64,000 nucleotides of DNA from Bacteroidales bacterium (GCA_017380635.1 JAFODP010000017.1:1-64000); one strand, 5' to 3'; positions 43,032 to 55,205 are shown, counted from the first letter of the stretch. The notes: a model not told the origin generated them from the letters alone. Program-made: numbers and translations.

Positions 43032-43072
43032 AGAGGCTGAGTCGAAGTAATGCTAACTCAGCCTCTTTTTTC
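43032..43072 (+). terminator. Rho-independent terminator after dsbD
   Basis: An 11-bp perfect stem (AGAGGCTGAGT, 43032-43042, with ACTCAGCCTCT, 43056-43066) runs into a T-run. It ends only 15 bases before the umuD ATG, so umuD has almost no room for a promoter after it. Confidence 0.92.
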
Positions 43073-43086
43073 CTCTATACATTTCT

Positions 43087-43512
43087 ATGGAAAAATTCGA
43101 ACCACAGCGCATCGAGCAAGATCATTTCGAAGGCAGACTTTTGGGCGATATCAAAGCCGGATTTCCTTCGCCCGCCGAGAACATCAAAGAAAAGCTCGAC
43201 CTGATACAATTGTTGGTCAAACACAAAGCATCGACTTTCTTTTTCCGCGTGAATGGGGTTTCCATGGTTGATGCTGCCTTAGACGAAGGCGATATCATCA
43301 TCGTGGACAGAGCCATCGAGCCTTACAACAATTGCAAAGCCGTTTGTTATATCGACGGAGAATACACCGTTAAACGAGTGGAAATGCACGAGAAAGGTGC
43401 CCGATTGATGCCCGCCAACGAACGCAACCATCAGTTCCGTCCCATCGAAATCGGCCCCGACAACGAATTCGCCATTTGGGGCGTGGTTACCTACGTCATC
43501 AAGAAAATGTAA
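43087..43512 (+). CDS. umuD: UmuD-like S24 peptidase, error-prone polymerase subunit
   Basis: 141 residues. A self-cleavage dipeptide Ala24-Gly25 in IKAGFPSPAEN, the nucleophile Ser59 in NGVSMVDA and the general base Lys96 in EYTVKRVEM match UmuD. After RecA-stimulated self-cleavage, UmuD' dimerises and binds UmuC to make translesion polymerase V. It has no DNA-binding domain, so it is not LexA. Two bases separate its stop from umuC. Confidence 0.93.
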   Translation: MEKFEPQRIEQDHFEGRLLGDIKAGFPSPAENIKEKLDLIQLLVKHKASTFFFRVNGVSMVDAALDEGDIIIVDRAIEPYNNCKAVCYIDGEYTVKRVEMHEKGARLMPANERNHQFRPIEIGPDNEFAIWGVVTYVIKKM

Positions 43513-43514
43513 GG

Positions 43515-44783
43515 ATGTTTGCCCTGGCCGATTGCAACAATTTCTTTGCTTCTTGCGAACGCGTCTTTCGTCCCGATTTGCAGAACAAGCCCGTCATTGT
43601 ACTTTCCAACAATGATGGTTGCGCCATTGCGCGTAGCAACGAAGCCAAAGCCTTAGGCATCAAAATGGGCGATCCTTATTTCAAAATCAAACATTTGGTA
43701 GAGAAGCATCAAGTGGCAGTATTCTCGGGAAACATGGCTCTTTACGGCGATATGTCGCAACGCGTACGCTGGGTTTTGGAAGACTATGCCCCTGCCATCG
43801 AAGTCTACTCCATCGACGAAGCCTTTCTCGATTTGCGTGCCATGCCGGCCGATATCAACTTCGATGCCTATGCCAAAGAAATTTCTCGCGCTTGCCGCAA
43901 ACTGACGGCCATTCCGGTGTCGGTAGGCATTGCTCCCACCAAGACCTTGGCCAAAATCGCTTCCAAACTTTGCAAACAATATCCCAAGCTGCAAGGCGGT
44001 TGCTATATGCATCGGGCGGAAGACATCGAAAAAGTATTGCGCAAATTCCCCTTGGCCGACGTGTGGGGCATCGGACGAAAAAGTGCTGCCAAACTGCAGA
44101 TGCAAGGACTTCATAGCGCTTACGACCTGACACAAAAATCGGAAACTTGGATACGCAACTATTTGGGCAGCAATGGCTTGAAAACATGGCGAGAACTGCG
44201 CGGCAACGCATGCATCGAATTCGAAGATCATTTCGAAGCCAAACAAAGTATTTGCGTTTCACGAAGTTTTGCCAGCGAAATAGAAAGTTTGAGCGAATTG
44301 AGCGAACAAGTGGCCAATTTCTGCGCAGAAGTAGCCGTGAAACTGCGGGCGCAGCATAGCCTTGCCGGCGAAATCGTCGTGTTTGCCTACACCAATCGTT
44401 TCAAGGAAAATCTGCCGCAATGTTACGGCAACGAAATGATACATTTCGAGCAAGCCACTGCCGACACGCGTCCTTTGGTAAAACAAGCCCTGACAGCGCT
44501 CGAAAGCCTTTTCCGCCCCGGCTATGCCTACAAAAAAGCGGGCGTGATTGCCACGCACATTATTCCGGAACAACAGGTCATGCATTCGCTCTTCGAAGAC
44601 AGCGCCCTTTACGAACGTGAACAGAAAATCACCTCCACTATCGACCAGATAAACCGACAATTCGGACATAGCGCCATTCGCCTGGCTATTCAAGGAAATG
44701 GACAGATAAAATCCAGCAGCGCCCTGCAATCGCCACATTATAGTACGCGCTGGAGCGACCTGCCGCAAGTATCGGTAAAATAG
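43515..44783 (+). CDS. umuC: Y-family DNA polymerase UmuC
   Basis: 422 residues from the ATG at 43515; the in-frame ATG at 43476 overlaps umuD. Y-family motifs: FALADCNNFFASCERVFRPD with the first catalytic Asp, VLSNNDGCAIARSNEAKALG, and the catalytic SIDEAFLDL. PVSVGIAPTKTLAKIASKL is the thumb/HhH start. The C-terminal little-finger domain is complete and the length is that of E. coli UmuC. It performs error-prone bypass of DNA lesions with UmuD'. Confidence 0.95.
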   Translation: MFALADCNNFFASCERVFRPDLQNKPVIVLSNNDGCAIARSNEAKALGIKMGDPYFKIKHLVEKHQVAVFSGNMALYGDMSQRVRWVLEDYAPAIEVYSIDEAFLDLRAMPADINFDAYAKEISRACRKLTAIPVSVGIAPTKTLAKIASKLCKQYPKLQGGCYMHRAEDIEKVLRKFPLADVWGIGRKSAAKLQMQGLHSAYDLTQKSETWIRNYLGSNGLKTWRELRGNACIEFEDHFEAKQSICVSRSFASEIESLSELSEQVANFCAEVAVKLRAQHSLAGEIVVFAYTNRFKENLPQCYGNEMIHFEQATADTRPLVKQALTALESLFRPGYAYKKAGVIATHIIPEQQVMHSLFEDSALYEREQKITSTIDQINRQFGHSAIRLAIQGNGQIKSSSALQSPHYSTRWSDLPQVSVK

Positions 44784-44805
44784 CGAGAAAATTTTAAGTT
44801 TTTCT

Positions 44806-44837
44806 CTTGCATAACGAAGATTTTAGTACTACCTTTG
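44806..44837 (+). promoter_or_regulatory. Promoter of tRNA-Cys (-33 and -7 boxes)
   Basis: CTTG (44806-44809), 20 bases of spacer and TACCTTTG (44830-44837) resemble the two Bacteroidota promoter elements; the tRNA begins 19 bases downstream. Confidence 0.65.
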
Positions 44838-44855
44838 CGCTCGCAAACCGAAAAT

Positions 44856-44926
44856 GGTTCCTTGACCGAGTGGCTAGGTAACGGTCTGCAAAACCGCGTA
44901 CGGCGGTTCGAATCCGCCAGGAACCT
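44856..44926 (+). tRNA. tRNA-Cys (anticodon GCA)
   Basis: A 71-base cloverleaf. Acceptor arms GGTTCCT and AGGAACC pair fully, the D-loop has the AGTGGCTAGGTAA pattern, the anticodon loop is TCTGCAAAA with GCA at 44888-44890, and the T-arm has GGTTCGAATCC. The discriminator base is T (U73), as expected for cysteine. CCA is not encoded in the gene. Confidence 0.97.
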
Positions 44927-44927
44927 C

Positions 44928-44958
44928 AAAGACGTCAATTATTTGGCGTCTTTTTTTT
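44928..44958 (+). terminator. Rho-independent terminator after tRNA-Cys
   Basis: AAAGACGTC (44928-44936) pairs with GGCGTCTTT (44945-44953) around an AT-rich loop and runs into eight T residues. Confidence 0.9.
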
Positions 44959-45004
44959 ATACCAGAACGAGTCGCATAGCTTGCCAAGCCCGCATAGCAA
45001 GACA

Positions 45005-45038
45005 CAAAAAGAGCGACCTTCGCAATGAAAGCCGCTCT
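45005..45038 (-). terminator. Terminator after the 45069 porin gene
   Basis: AGAGCG (45010-45015) pairs with CGCTCT (45033-45038). On the minus strand the hairpin is followed by TTTTTG. It lies about 30 bases beyond the porin stop. Confidence 0.7.
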
Positions 45039-45068
45039 CCCCTATGATTATGTCAATGATTAGGCCAA

Positions 45069-46172
45069 TTACAAAGCATTGAAGGTATAGGTCATACCCA
45101 AGGAGATACGTTGATGATTCTTGTCGCCTAAGAGAAAATATTTACCCAAATCGCTGGCCTTGGCTTCTTTGTACAAATACCAGGCGAACAACTTAAAATT
45201 AGGATTTTCCAACACAGGCATATATTCCAAACCGGCTTGAACATTCCATTCGTCCAAATAGCGACCAGCTTGATAAATATCTACATCCTTATACAAATCG
45301 GTGATTTCGTAAGCAGCCTTCAAAGCCAAGTTCCATTGAGGATGGAAAGCATATTCCACATTGGCAATGGTGGTAAAATATTGCACATTCTGCATGGTGT
45401 GACCACGAAGTGCACTCAAACGGCCCAGGTTGTCTACCGCTTCACGCGCATACATAAAATCCAAGCATGCCAAGAGCGAACCTTTTTCGTAGATATTGGC
45501 AGCAGTCAGATAATACGCATATTTATCCTTGGCCATAGAAAGAGCAGAAGCCGCATAACGGAAATGCAAAGCCTTATCGGCAAAGTAACTATTCCAGTTG
45601 ATGGTTCCCATCAGCGGAGCTTTGGTAGCTTCCAAACCGGCGGGCAAAGCACTTTCAAACCAATCGGCATCTTTTTTACCACGGGCATCCAAAACCTGGA
45701 AAATCCATTCGTGATTGTCGTTCATCTGCCAAGTGGCACTCACACCGGTCTGATAACAGGCAATAGCACCCACAAATTCACTGAATTCCTTGATACGCAA
45801 CACGTTCACATTGTGTTCCCATCCACCGAAAGCCACAAACTGCTTACCGAAAGTAAAGTTCAGACGATCTGAGGGATGATAAGTTACGTTGGCAAATTCC
45901 ACCTGATTGGCCAAGTTTTCCAAACTATTGATGCTGGTAGGTTTCTGCAAAGCCTGACGAAAACTATAAGACACCTGATCGGTAATATCGCCAAACACTG
46001 CAAAACGCAAGATATTGGTTTTGAAAGAAGTACCTTCGTACTGATCGCCACTGAAATCGCTGTTCAAGGTGTTGAAAAACTCCAAGCGAAGATCCATTTT
46101 GTCACTCTGTGCCATCGATGGCAACGCAATGGCCAACATAAAAGCCGCCATGCTCTTGATTACTCTTTTCAT
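45069..46172 (-). CDS. Phosphate-selective porin O/P-like outer-membrane porin
   Basis: 367 residues from the ATG at 46172, which starts a signal peptide (MKRVIKSMAAFMLAIALPSMA). The mature part is a run of alternating beta strands with LRLEFFNTLN, RFAVFGDITDQVSYSFRQAL, LNFTFGKQFVAFGGWEHN, then repeated strand patterns and a C-terminal aromatic-rich strand ISLGMTYTFNAL. The layout and the FGDIT...SYSFRQAL and FGKQFVAFGG motifs fit Porin_O_P (OprP/OprO) relatives, which in Bacteroidota often transport anions or unknown solutes. No promoter was seen in front of it, so it may be read from the yebC transcript past the imperfect terminator at 46205. Confidence 0.82.
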   Translation of the reverse strand: MKRVIKSMAAFMLAIALPSMAQSDKMDLRLEFFNTLNSDFSGDQYEGTSFKTNILRFAVFGDITDQVSYSFRQALQKPTSINSLENLANQVEFANVTYHPSDRLNFTFGKQFVAFGGWEHNVNVLRIKEFSEFVGAIACYQTGVSATWQMNDNHEWIFQVLDARGKKDADWFESALPAGLEATKAPLMGTINWNSYFADKALHFRYAASALSMAKDKYAYYLTAANIYEKGSLLACLDFMYAREAVDNLGRLSALRGHTMQNVQYFTTIANVEYAFHPQWNLALKAAYEITDLYKDVDIYQAGRYLDEWNVQAGLEYMPVLENPNFKLFAWYLYKEAKASDLGKYFLLGDKNHQRISLGMTYTFNAL

Positions 46173-46204
46173 AACTAATTGATTAATGTTTTCCCTCTTT
46201 ACAA

Positions 46205-46240
46205 TAAAAAATGGACATCGGACACAAGATCCGACATCCA
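46205..46240 (-). terminator. Terminator after yebC (imperfect)
   Basis: Bases 46212-46240 form an 11-bp stem with two mismatches, followed on the minus strand by a T-run (46206-46211). It lies about 15 bases beyond the yebC stop. Confidence 0.6.
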
Positions 46241-46255
46241 TCATATATCACGAAA

Positions 46256-46984
46256 TTATTCTTCGGTTTCTTCCTCTTTCATATTGGTGTAAACGGTAGA
46301 AACATCATCGTCTTCTTCCAAACGTTCAACCAATTTGTTCAAGGTTTCGCGCTGTTCTGCCGTCACATCTTTGTAATCGTTGGCAAAACGTTCAAATTCG
46401 GCCGAAATCAATTCGTATCCCTTTTCTTCGAGATAATGCTGAATCTTAGCGAAAGATTCGGGAGCACCCATGATAACAATTTCTTCTTCGTCCTGGTCGA
46501 AATCGTCTGCACCGTAATCGATGAGTTCCAATTCGAGTTCGTCCATATCCAAACCTTCCTGAGGCTTGATTTTGAAAACAGACTTACGTTCGAAAATGAA
46601 AGACAAACTGCCTGAAGTACCGAGCGCACCGCCATAACGGGTGAAAGCGCTACGAACATTGGCTACCGTACGGGTTGGGTTATCGGTTTGAGTTTCAACC
46701 AAAACTGCGATACCGAAAGGACCATAGCCTTCGTATACCATTTCCTTATAACCGGAGAAATCTTTAGAAACAGCTTTCTTGATAGCGCGTTCCACATTTT
46801 CCTTAGGCATGTTGGCTGCCTTGGCGTTCTGCATCAAGATACGCAAACGGGCGTTAGAGTTAGGATCTGGTCCGGCTTCCTTAACACAGCTGGAGATTTC
46901 TTTACCGATTTTGGTGAAAGTGCGGGACATATTGCCCCAACGTTTCAATTTTCTGGCTTTTCTATATTCAAATGCTCTTCCCAT
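46256..46984 (-). CDS. YebC/PmpR family protein
   Basis: 242 residues, full length. The family starts with GRAFEYRKARKLKRWGNMSR, then NARLRILMQNAKAANMPKEN, and YEGYGPFGIAVLVETQTDNP; FTRYGGALGTSGSLSFIFER is the usual central stretch. These proteins are reported as DNA-binding transcription regulators and, more recently, as factors that relieve ribosome pausing at proline stretches. It follows pheT by 10 bases and is likely co-transcribed with pheT and dapA. Confidence 0.94.
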   Translation of the reverse strand: MGRAFEYRKARKLKRWGNMSRTFTKIGKEISSCVKEAGPDPNSNARLRILMQNAKAANMPKENVERAIKKAVSKDFSGYKEMVYEGYGPFGIAVLVETQTDNPTRTVANVRSAFTRYGGALGTSGSLSFIFERKSVFKIKPQEGLDMDELELELIDYGADDFDQDEEEIVIMGAPESFAKIQHYLEEKGYELISAEFERFANDYKDVTAEQRETLNKLVERLEEDDDVSTVYTNMKEEETEE

Positions 46985-46994
46985 AATAAAATTA

Positions 46995-49448
46995 TTATCT
47001 GAGGCTTGCGCCCATTTGTTGTTGTATATTAGAGATTATTTTATTCATGATAGCGTCGATACGCTTGTCGGTAAGGGTTTGGGTTTCATCCTGAAGAATG
47101 AAATAAACCGCATACGACTTTTTGCCTTCGGGCAGATTCTTGCCTTCGTACACATCGAACAGACCCACCGATTTAAGCAACTTCTTTTCTGATGCCAAAG
47201 CAATTTTTTCAATCTGAGAGAAAGTTTGCGCTTTATCGAGCAGCAAAGCCAAGTCGCGACGCACTTCGGGGAACTTGGGCAGTTCGGTATAAGACACCTT
47301 ATGATTCTTGATGGCTTTCATCAAAACGGGCCACTGCATATCGGCGTAGAATACTTCGGTATCGATATCGAATTGCTTGAGAATGCGGGGATGAACGCTA
47401 CCGATCACAGCCAATTCCTTGCCGGCCTTGTTTTTATATGTGAGCGTATGTACATAAAGATCGTTGGCCTGGCCTTCTTCTATTTGGTAAGCATCGATAC
47501 CCAAACGAGCAAAGACATTCTGAACGTAGGCTTTCAAATCGTAGATGCTGGTTTTTTCTTCGGCAGCATTCCATGAAATGGCGCGACGGTTGCCACAGAT
47601 CCACAAAGCCAAATGCGCTTCTTCTGAATAAGGAGCCAAGCTCTTGCCTTCTTCGCGTTTGTCGGCATCGTAATGATAGCAAGAACCCAATTCGTAGAAT
47701 TTCAAATCGTTCTGACGACGGTTGCGGTTGCGGGCAATATTTTCCAAACCACCAAACAACAAAGTCTGACGCATCAGGCTCAAATCGTTGCTCAAGGCAT
47801 TCATCACCTTCACAGCCTTAGAAACAGGGAATGTTTCCAGGTTTTCGTAATACGATACCGATGTCAATGAGTTGTTCAGCACTTCGCGGAAACCGGCAGC
47901 CGTCAACTGTTCAGAAATCAGGTTCTTCAAACGATTGCTGTCGGGGAAAGTGGTGTAAGACAAGGTACTCTTAACATGCGCATCAATTTCGATATTGTTG
48001 TAACCGTAAATACGCAAAATATCTTCAATAACGTCGCAATCGCGCTGTACATCCACACGATAAGCGGGCACTAGCAAATCGAGAACGCCATTTTCTTCCT
48101 TGACAATCTTGATTTCCAAAGCTTCCAGAATCGTCTTGATAACTTCGGGTTCGATTTTCTTGCCAATCAGCGAATGACATTTTTCGTAACTCAAGCTTAC
48201 AGAAAAATCTTCGATAGGCTGAGGATAGTTGTCGATGATTTCGCTGGAAATCGTTGCGCCGGCCAATTCCTTGATCATCATGGCGGCACGCTTCAATACA
48301 TACAAAGTATTATGCGGATCGATACCACGTTCGAAACGGAAAGAAGAATCGGTGTTCAAGCCGTGACGACGAGCGGTTTTTCTTACCCAAACAGGGTTGA
48401 AATAAGCACTTTCGAGGAAAACAGAAGTGGTGGTTTCGCTTACGCCCGAATCCAAACCGCCGAATACACCGGCCATACACATGGGTTCCTCGGCATTGCA
48501 AATCATCAAATCGTTTTCGTGCAATTCGCGTTCTACGCCATCCAAAGTGGTAAACTTGGCAGCGGGAGCCGTGCGCACCACAATCTTATTGCCGGCAATC
48601 TTAGCCGCATCGAAAGCATGCAAAGGCTGTCCGGTTTCGTGCAAGAGATAATTGGTGATATCCACCACATTGTTGATGGGATGCAAACCAATCAGACGCA
48701 GACGATCCTGCAACCACTTGGGCGATTCCTGCACCTTAACATTGGTCAGGCTGATACCGGCATAACGAGGACAAGCTTCGGTGTTCTGCACCTCTACATC
48801 GATGGTCAAATCGTGGTTGTCCACTTGGAAAGCATCCACCGAAGGACGAGTCAGCGTAACGTTCTTGCCTTGTCTTTTGAGATAAGCGTACAAATCGCGA
48901 GCTACACCATAATGAGAAGTGGCATCGGCGCGGTTGGGCGTGATATCCACTTCGAGCACCGCCTGGGTTTCCAAATGATAATAGGTTTTGGCGGGCAAGC
49001 CTACTGGCGTATCTTCGGGCAAAACAATAATACCATCGTGCGCGGTACCAATACCGATTTCATCTTCGGCACACAACATACCGAAAGATTCCTGTCCACG
49101 AATTTTGGAACGTTTGATGGTAAAACAATTATCGCCATCGTACAATTTGGTACCGATGGTTGCCACGATTACTTTCTGACCGGCGGCCACATTGGGCGCA
49201 CCACAAACAATTTTCAAAGGCTCTTCTTGGCCAACATTCACGGTAGTCAGATGCAAATGATCGGAATCGGGATGCGCTTCGCAGGTAAGAACCTCGCCTA
49301 CCACCAATCCTTCCAGACCACCTTTGACACTTTCTACCATTTCCACAGGTCCGTTTTCCAAACCGATAGACGTAAGCGTATCGGCGGTTTCTACAGGACT
49401 GAGGTCGAAATCAAGGAATTCCTTCAACCAGGAATAAGAAATATTCAT
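46995..49448 (-). CDS. pheT: Phenylalanyl-tRNA synthetase beta subunit
   Basis: 817 residues, the usual bacterial PheT length. The N-terminal EMAP-like tRNA-binding domain has VGEVLTCEAHPDSDHLHLTT; then the B3/B4 editing region (SLTNVKVQESPKWLQDRL, INNVVDITNYLLHETGQPLH), B5 with RIYGYNNIE, and the C-terminal ferredoxin-like anticodon-binding domain (LPKFPEVRRDLALLLD). The subunit pairs with PheS, which is not in this window. Second gene after dapA (19-base gap). Confidence 0.98.
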   Translation of the reverse strand: MNISYSWLKEFLDFDLSPVETADTLTSIGLENGPVEMVESVKGGLEGLVVGEVLTCEAHPDSDHLHLTTVNVGQEEPLKIVCGAPNVAAGQKVIVATIGTKLYDGDNCFTIKRSKIRGQESFGMLCAEDEIGIGTAHDGIIVLPEDTPVGLPAKTYYHLETQAVLEVDITPNRADATSHYGVARDLYAYLKRQGKNVTLTRPSVDAFQVDNHDLTIDVEVQNTEACPRYAGISLTNVKVQESPKWLQDRLRLIGLHPINNVVDITNYLLHETGQPLHAFDAAKIAGNKIVVRTAPAAKFTTLDGVERELHENDLMICNAEEPMCMAGVFGGLDSGVSETTTSVFLESAYFNPVWVRKTARRHGLNTDSSFRFERGIDPHNTLYVLKRAAMMIKELAGATISSEIIDNYPQPIEDFSVSLSYEKCHSLIGKKIEPEVIKTILEALEIKIVKEENGVLDLLVPAYRVDVQRDCDVIEDILRIYGYNNIEIDAHVKSTLSYTTFPDSNRLKNLISEQLTAAGFREVLNNSLTSVSYYENLETFPVSKAVKVMNALSNDLSLMRQTLLFGGLENIARNRNRRQNDLKFYELGSCYHYDADKREEGKSLAPYSEEAHLALWICGNRRAISWNAAEEKTSIYDLKAYVQNVFARLGIDAYQIEEGQANDLYVHTLTYKNKAGKELAVIGSVHPRILKQFDIDTEVFYADMQWPVLMKAIKNHKVSYTELPKFPEVRRDLALLLDKAQTFSQIEKIALASEKKLLKSVGLFDVYEGKNLPEGKKSYAVYFILQDETQTLTDKRIDAIMNKIISNIQQQMGASLR

Positions 49449-49467
49449 ATCGTTAGTATTTTTTGTT

Positions 49468-50370
49468 TTAGCATTTGATACTGAGGTTCATCAAGACTTC
49501 GCGTATCTTTTCGTAGGTAGTGATACGGGTCGGCACCAAAGGCAGACGCAACTTATTCTCGATATAACCCATCGCATGGAGTATACACTTGACGCCGGCA
49601 GGATTACCATCGACAAAGAGCAAATCGAACATATCGGTGAAACGATGATGAATGGTCAGCGCATTTTCGTAATCGCCATTCAAAGCCAAGCGCACCATGC
49701 GGCTGAATTCTTTGGGGAAAGCATTACCGATAACGGAAATAACACCCACGGCGCCCAAGGTCATCAAAGGATAGGCAATGCCATCGTCGCCACAAATCAC
49801 CATAAAATCTTTGGGTTTGTGCTTGATGATATTGTTCATTTGGGTAATATTGCCGGAAGCTTCCTTCACTGCCACAATGTTGCTGAAATCGCGAGCCAGA
49901 CGCAAAGTGGTTTCTTCGGTCATGTTCACACCGGTACGTCCGGGCACATTGTACAGAATAATGGGAAGTTCGGTAGCCTCAGCAATAGCTTTATAATGTT
50001 GATACAGACCTTCTTGCGAAGGCTTATTGTAGTAAGGCGTTACCGAAAGGATGGCATCGATACCGCTGAAATCGGCATGTTGCAGTTCTTTCACCACATT
50101 GGCCGTGCAGTTGCCACCGCAGCCAAGCACAATAGGCAATTGTCCGTTGACACGACGCTTCACAAAATCGACAATTTCTTTTTTCTCTTCTGCTGTCAGA
50201 GAAGGAGTTTCGGCCGTGGTACCCAACACCACCAGATAATCGGCTTTGTTCTGTATCTGGTAATCGACCAAACGACCCAAGGCATCGAAGTCGATGCTAT
50301 CATCTTGTTTGAAAGGCGTGACCAAGGCCACACCCATACCTGTCAATTTATTCTGAATAGAAGACTCCAT
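49468..50370 (-). CDS. dapA: 4-hydroxy-tetrahydrodipicolinate synthase
   Basis: 300 residues, full length TIM barrel. GMGVALVTPFKQDDSIDFDA, LGTTAETPSLTAEEK, YYNKPSQEGLYQH, YNVPGRTGVN and the Schiff-base Lys in IVAVKEASGNI are all typical. The enzyme condenses pyruvate with aspartate semialdehyde in the lysine and diaminopimelate pathway. First gene of a dapA-pheT-yebC run, read from a -7 box at 50397-50404. Confidence 0.97.
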   Translation of the reverse strand: MESSIQNKLTGMGVALVTPFKQDDSIDFDALGRLVDYQIQNKADYLVVLGTTAETPSLTAEEKKEIVDFVKRRVNGQLPIVLGCGGNCTANVVKELQHADFSGIDAILSVTPYYNKPSQEGLYQHYKAIAEATELPIILYNVPGRTGVNMTEETTLRLARDFSNIVAVKEASGNITQMNNIIKHKPKDFMVICGDDGIAYPLMTLGAVGVISVIGNAFPKEFSRMVRLALNGDYENALTIHHRFTDMFDLLFVDGNPAGVKCILHAMGYIENKLRLPLVPTRITTYEKIREVLMNLSIKC

Positions 50371-50396
50371 AGATATTTGGTTCTTTTACGAAGTCG

Positions 50397-50404
50397 CAAA
50401 GGTA
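50397..50404 (-). promoter_or_regulatory. -7 promoter box of dapA
   Basis: TACCTTTG on the minus strand matches TAnnTTTG exactly, 26 bases before the ATG at 50370. A short inverted repeat (GCTTA TT TAAGC, 50414-50425) lies just upstream of it, over the stop of the preceding gene. Confidence 0.55.
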
Positions 50405-50415
50405 GTAATTTTAGC

Positions 50416-53090
<2,675 letters not shown>

Positions 53091-55184
53091 TTAATCGTAA
53101 AAATTCCACGAAAGTCCCGCCTTAATCTGCGACGGATTCTGAGGATAATGCAAGGTGGTGAAATAATTAGGATCGACAAACAAGCGACTGCCATGCGTAT
53201 ACATAATAAAGAAACGGGCACGTTTGAGGTGCATATTCGCATAGACATTGATATAGGGATAATCGCCCACTTTCTTTTCGCTTTGCAAATGATATTGACC
53301 CAAAGCCGGATTATAAGCCGGAATATAATACGAACTGAAATAACGACAATCCACCCCGATATGCGTCAACATCACTTTCGACAAACGCGTGCGCAGATAC
53401 AGATTGGCATAAGCCGCCAGATTAGGCAAAGGCAAGACTTCCTGATGGCTCGACCATTGTCCCACCACATTGAAATCGAAATGCAGAAGACGATAAGCCA
53501 GACGCTGTTGCCATTGCGCATACAAGACCTGTATCTGACCATCATGCTGACGGGCCTGGGCTTTTTGGTCGAAATACACGTAATGACTGATATTTTCCAC
53601 ACCGGCAGTGAGCAAAGTATTCCAAGAAGGGAAAGACAAAGATCCTTGTGCCCTGACGCGATAAATATTCTTCAGATCCTGATTCCAGGCATAATGGTTA
53701 GAATAGAAACGACGGTAGAAATAATCGGGCGTCTCGTTGCGCACGAAACCTTCGGCCGAAATACCCACCAATTGTTTCCACAAACGGAAATGCGATTGCA
53801 AATCGCCCGTCACATCGAAATTACCGAGACGTTCGCCCAACATACACAATCGGGCATCGGCATTGAATTGCAAAATAGAATCTTGTGTCGACAACAAACG
53901 GCCGCCCAACCAAAGCAAATTTTCGTGATGTTCGTGCGCCTGACGGAAAGGATCCAGCTCGCTATCGGGCGGCAGCGGCCTGTCTGAAATACCACCATAA
54001 CGACGGAACTCGTGTTCGGCATAAGCCACCAATCCAAACTTCATCCAAGGATGGAAACCTTCGTTCAACGACAATCCGACGGTATTGCGCAGCGTCATCA
54101 ACGCCACGGAATCGGCGGTGTAATTGCGGTTGATATGGGCCACATTGTCGTAGTAGGAAAGATTGGCCGTCTTCGAATCGTAGAGTTTGCTACCATTGTC
54201 CCACTGAAACGTATGAATAATGCTGCTCACCGGCACAAACACTTCGAGCGTATCCTGGCCCGTCGTATCCTTGCGATGAAAACCGATGTGGTATTTATGG
54301 TTGAAAAACAAGTCGTTGTACTTGGTCAGATTGAACGTATTCGACAAGTTCACCGGAATGTTCAGACTTTCGTATTCGCGATAACCGCCGCTCATTTCCA
54401 GCGGATTGGTAATATAATCGTCGTTGGTGATACCGCCGTTTTCGTAATTTTCGAAACGATGGATGGAGTATCGGCCATGCGCTTGGTAACGTTCGCCCAG
54501 ATAGTTGGTGAAGAAATGGGCAATTTTGTCGCGCGAAGCCAGATTGGTGTAATAACCGCGGGAATTGATCACTTCGTAATCGGCACCGATATTCAGACGC
54601 TTGTTGAAATTGGCCGTAAAGAAAAACTTAAAATTTTCTTCCTGCGAACGGTCGTTGCCCACCGTGGTAAGGTAGGTTCCGTTGGTATAAGGTCGCGTGG
54701 TGTTGATGTAACGCATCTCCGAGTTGGAAGTTTTCCAATGATCGTAGGGCTGCATGAAGATGAAGCTTTCTTCTGCTTGTCGATCTTTGTAAATCATCGA
54801 CTGGAAAGGAGAACCGATATTGGCCAGATAAGAAGCTGCCACCACATCGTTGCGTTCGGGCACTGCCATATTCTGAAAATTGAGCGACATGGTGTCCAAA
54901 TCGGCCTGTTGCTTCATGCCCAATACATCGTCTATCGACCAAGATCGTATGCGCAAAGCCACTTCCTTGTCGGAGGCATTAGTCGAAGACGATGGCAATG
55001 ATCCCACCTGAGTAGCACCGGACGATCGGCCCGAACCGGAAGGCATGACATTACCGCCTCCCGAGAAAGAAGAGGATGATCCCGTCTGACTGCCACCATT
55101 ACGCATGGAGAACTGCGCCGAAAGCGGAAACATCGACACAAGAGCCATCAACAGAGTGAAAATATATTTTGGAGCGTAGCGCAT
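53091..55184 (-). CDS. Putative outer-membrane porin (Porin_10-like)
   Basis: 697 residues from the ATG at 55184, which starts a signal peptide (MRYAPKYIFTLLMALVSMFP...); an in-frame extension to 55322 crosses the promoters and is rejected. A Ser/Gly-rich segment (about 25-60) is followed by SWSIDDVLGMKQQADLDTMS and then a long series of alternating beta strands, with DYEVINSRGYYTNLASRDK, YRVRAQGSLSFPS and a C-terminal strand LSWNFYD. The size and N-terminal layout fit the Bacteroidota putative porin family. Its ligand is unknown. Seven bases upstream of ligA, so a porin and a DNA ligase share an operon. Confidence 0.8.
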   Translation of the reverse strand: MRYAPKYIFTLLMALVSMFPLSAQFSMRNGGSQTGSSSSFSGGGNVMPSGSGRSSGATQVGSLPSSSTNASDKEVALRIRSWSIDDVLGMKQQADLDTMSLNFQNMAVPERNDVVAASYLANIGSPFQSMIYKDRQAEESFIFMQPYDHWKTSNSEMRYINTTRPYTNGTYLTTVGNDRSQEENFKFFFTANFNKRLNIGADYEVINSRGYYTNLASRDKIAHFFTNYLGERYQAHGRYSIHRFENYENGGITNDDYITNPLEMSGGYREYESLNIPVNLSNTFNLTKYNDLFFNHKYHIGFHRKDTTGQDTLEVFVPVSSIIHTFQWDNGSKLYDSKTANLSYYDNVAHINRNYTADSVALMTLRNTVGLSLNEGFHPWMKFGLVAYAEHEFRRYGGISDRPLPPDSELDPFRQAHEHHENLLWLGGRLLSTQDSILQFNADARLCMLGERLGNFDVTGDLQSHFRLWKQLVGISAEGFVRNETPDYFYRRFYSNHYAWNQDLKNIYRVRAQGSLSFPSWNTLLTAGVENISHYVYFDQKAQARQHDGQIQVLYAQWQQRLAYRLLHFDFNVVGQWSSHQEVLPLPNLAAYANLYLRTRLSKVMLTHIGVDCRYFSSYYIPAYNPALGQYHLQSEKKVGDYPYINVYANMHLKRARFFIMYTHGSRLFVDPNYFTTLHYPQNPSQIKAGLSWNFYD

Positions 55185-55205
55185 CAAATTCGTGAAAAAT
55201 ATGCG

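Noticed and set aside
43087..43512. The S24 peptidase gene as a LexA or phage repressor
   Set aside because: It has no helix-turn-helix domain, is 141 residues long, and is followed at 2 bases by umuC, so it is UmuD.
33272..44783. recQ, recJ, topB and umuDC together suggested a mobile or defence island
   Set aside because: No integrase, transposase, phage gene or attachment repeat is present, and these are ordinary chromosomal repair genes in uniform sequence.
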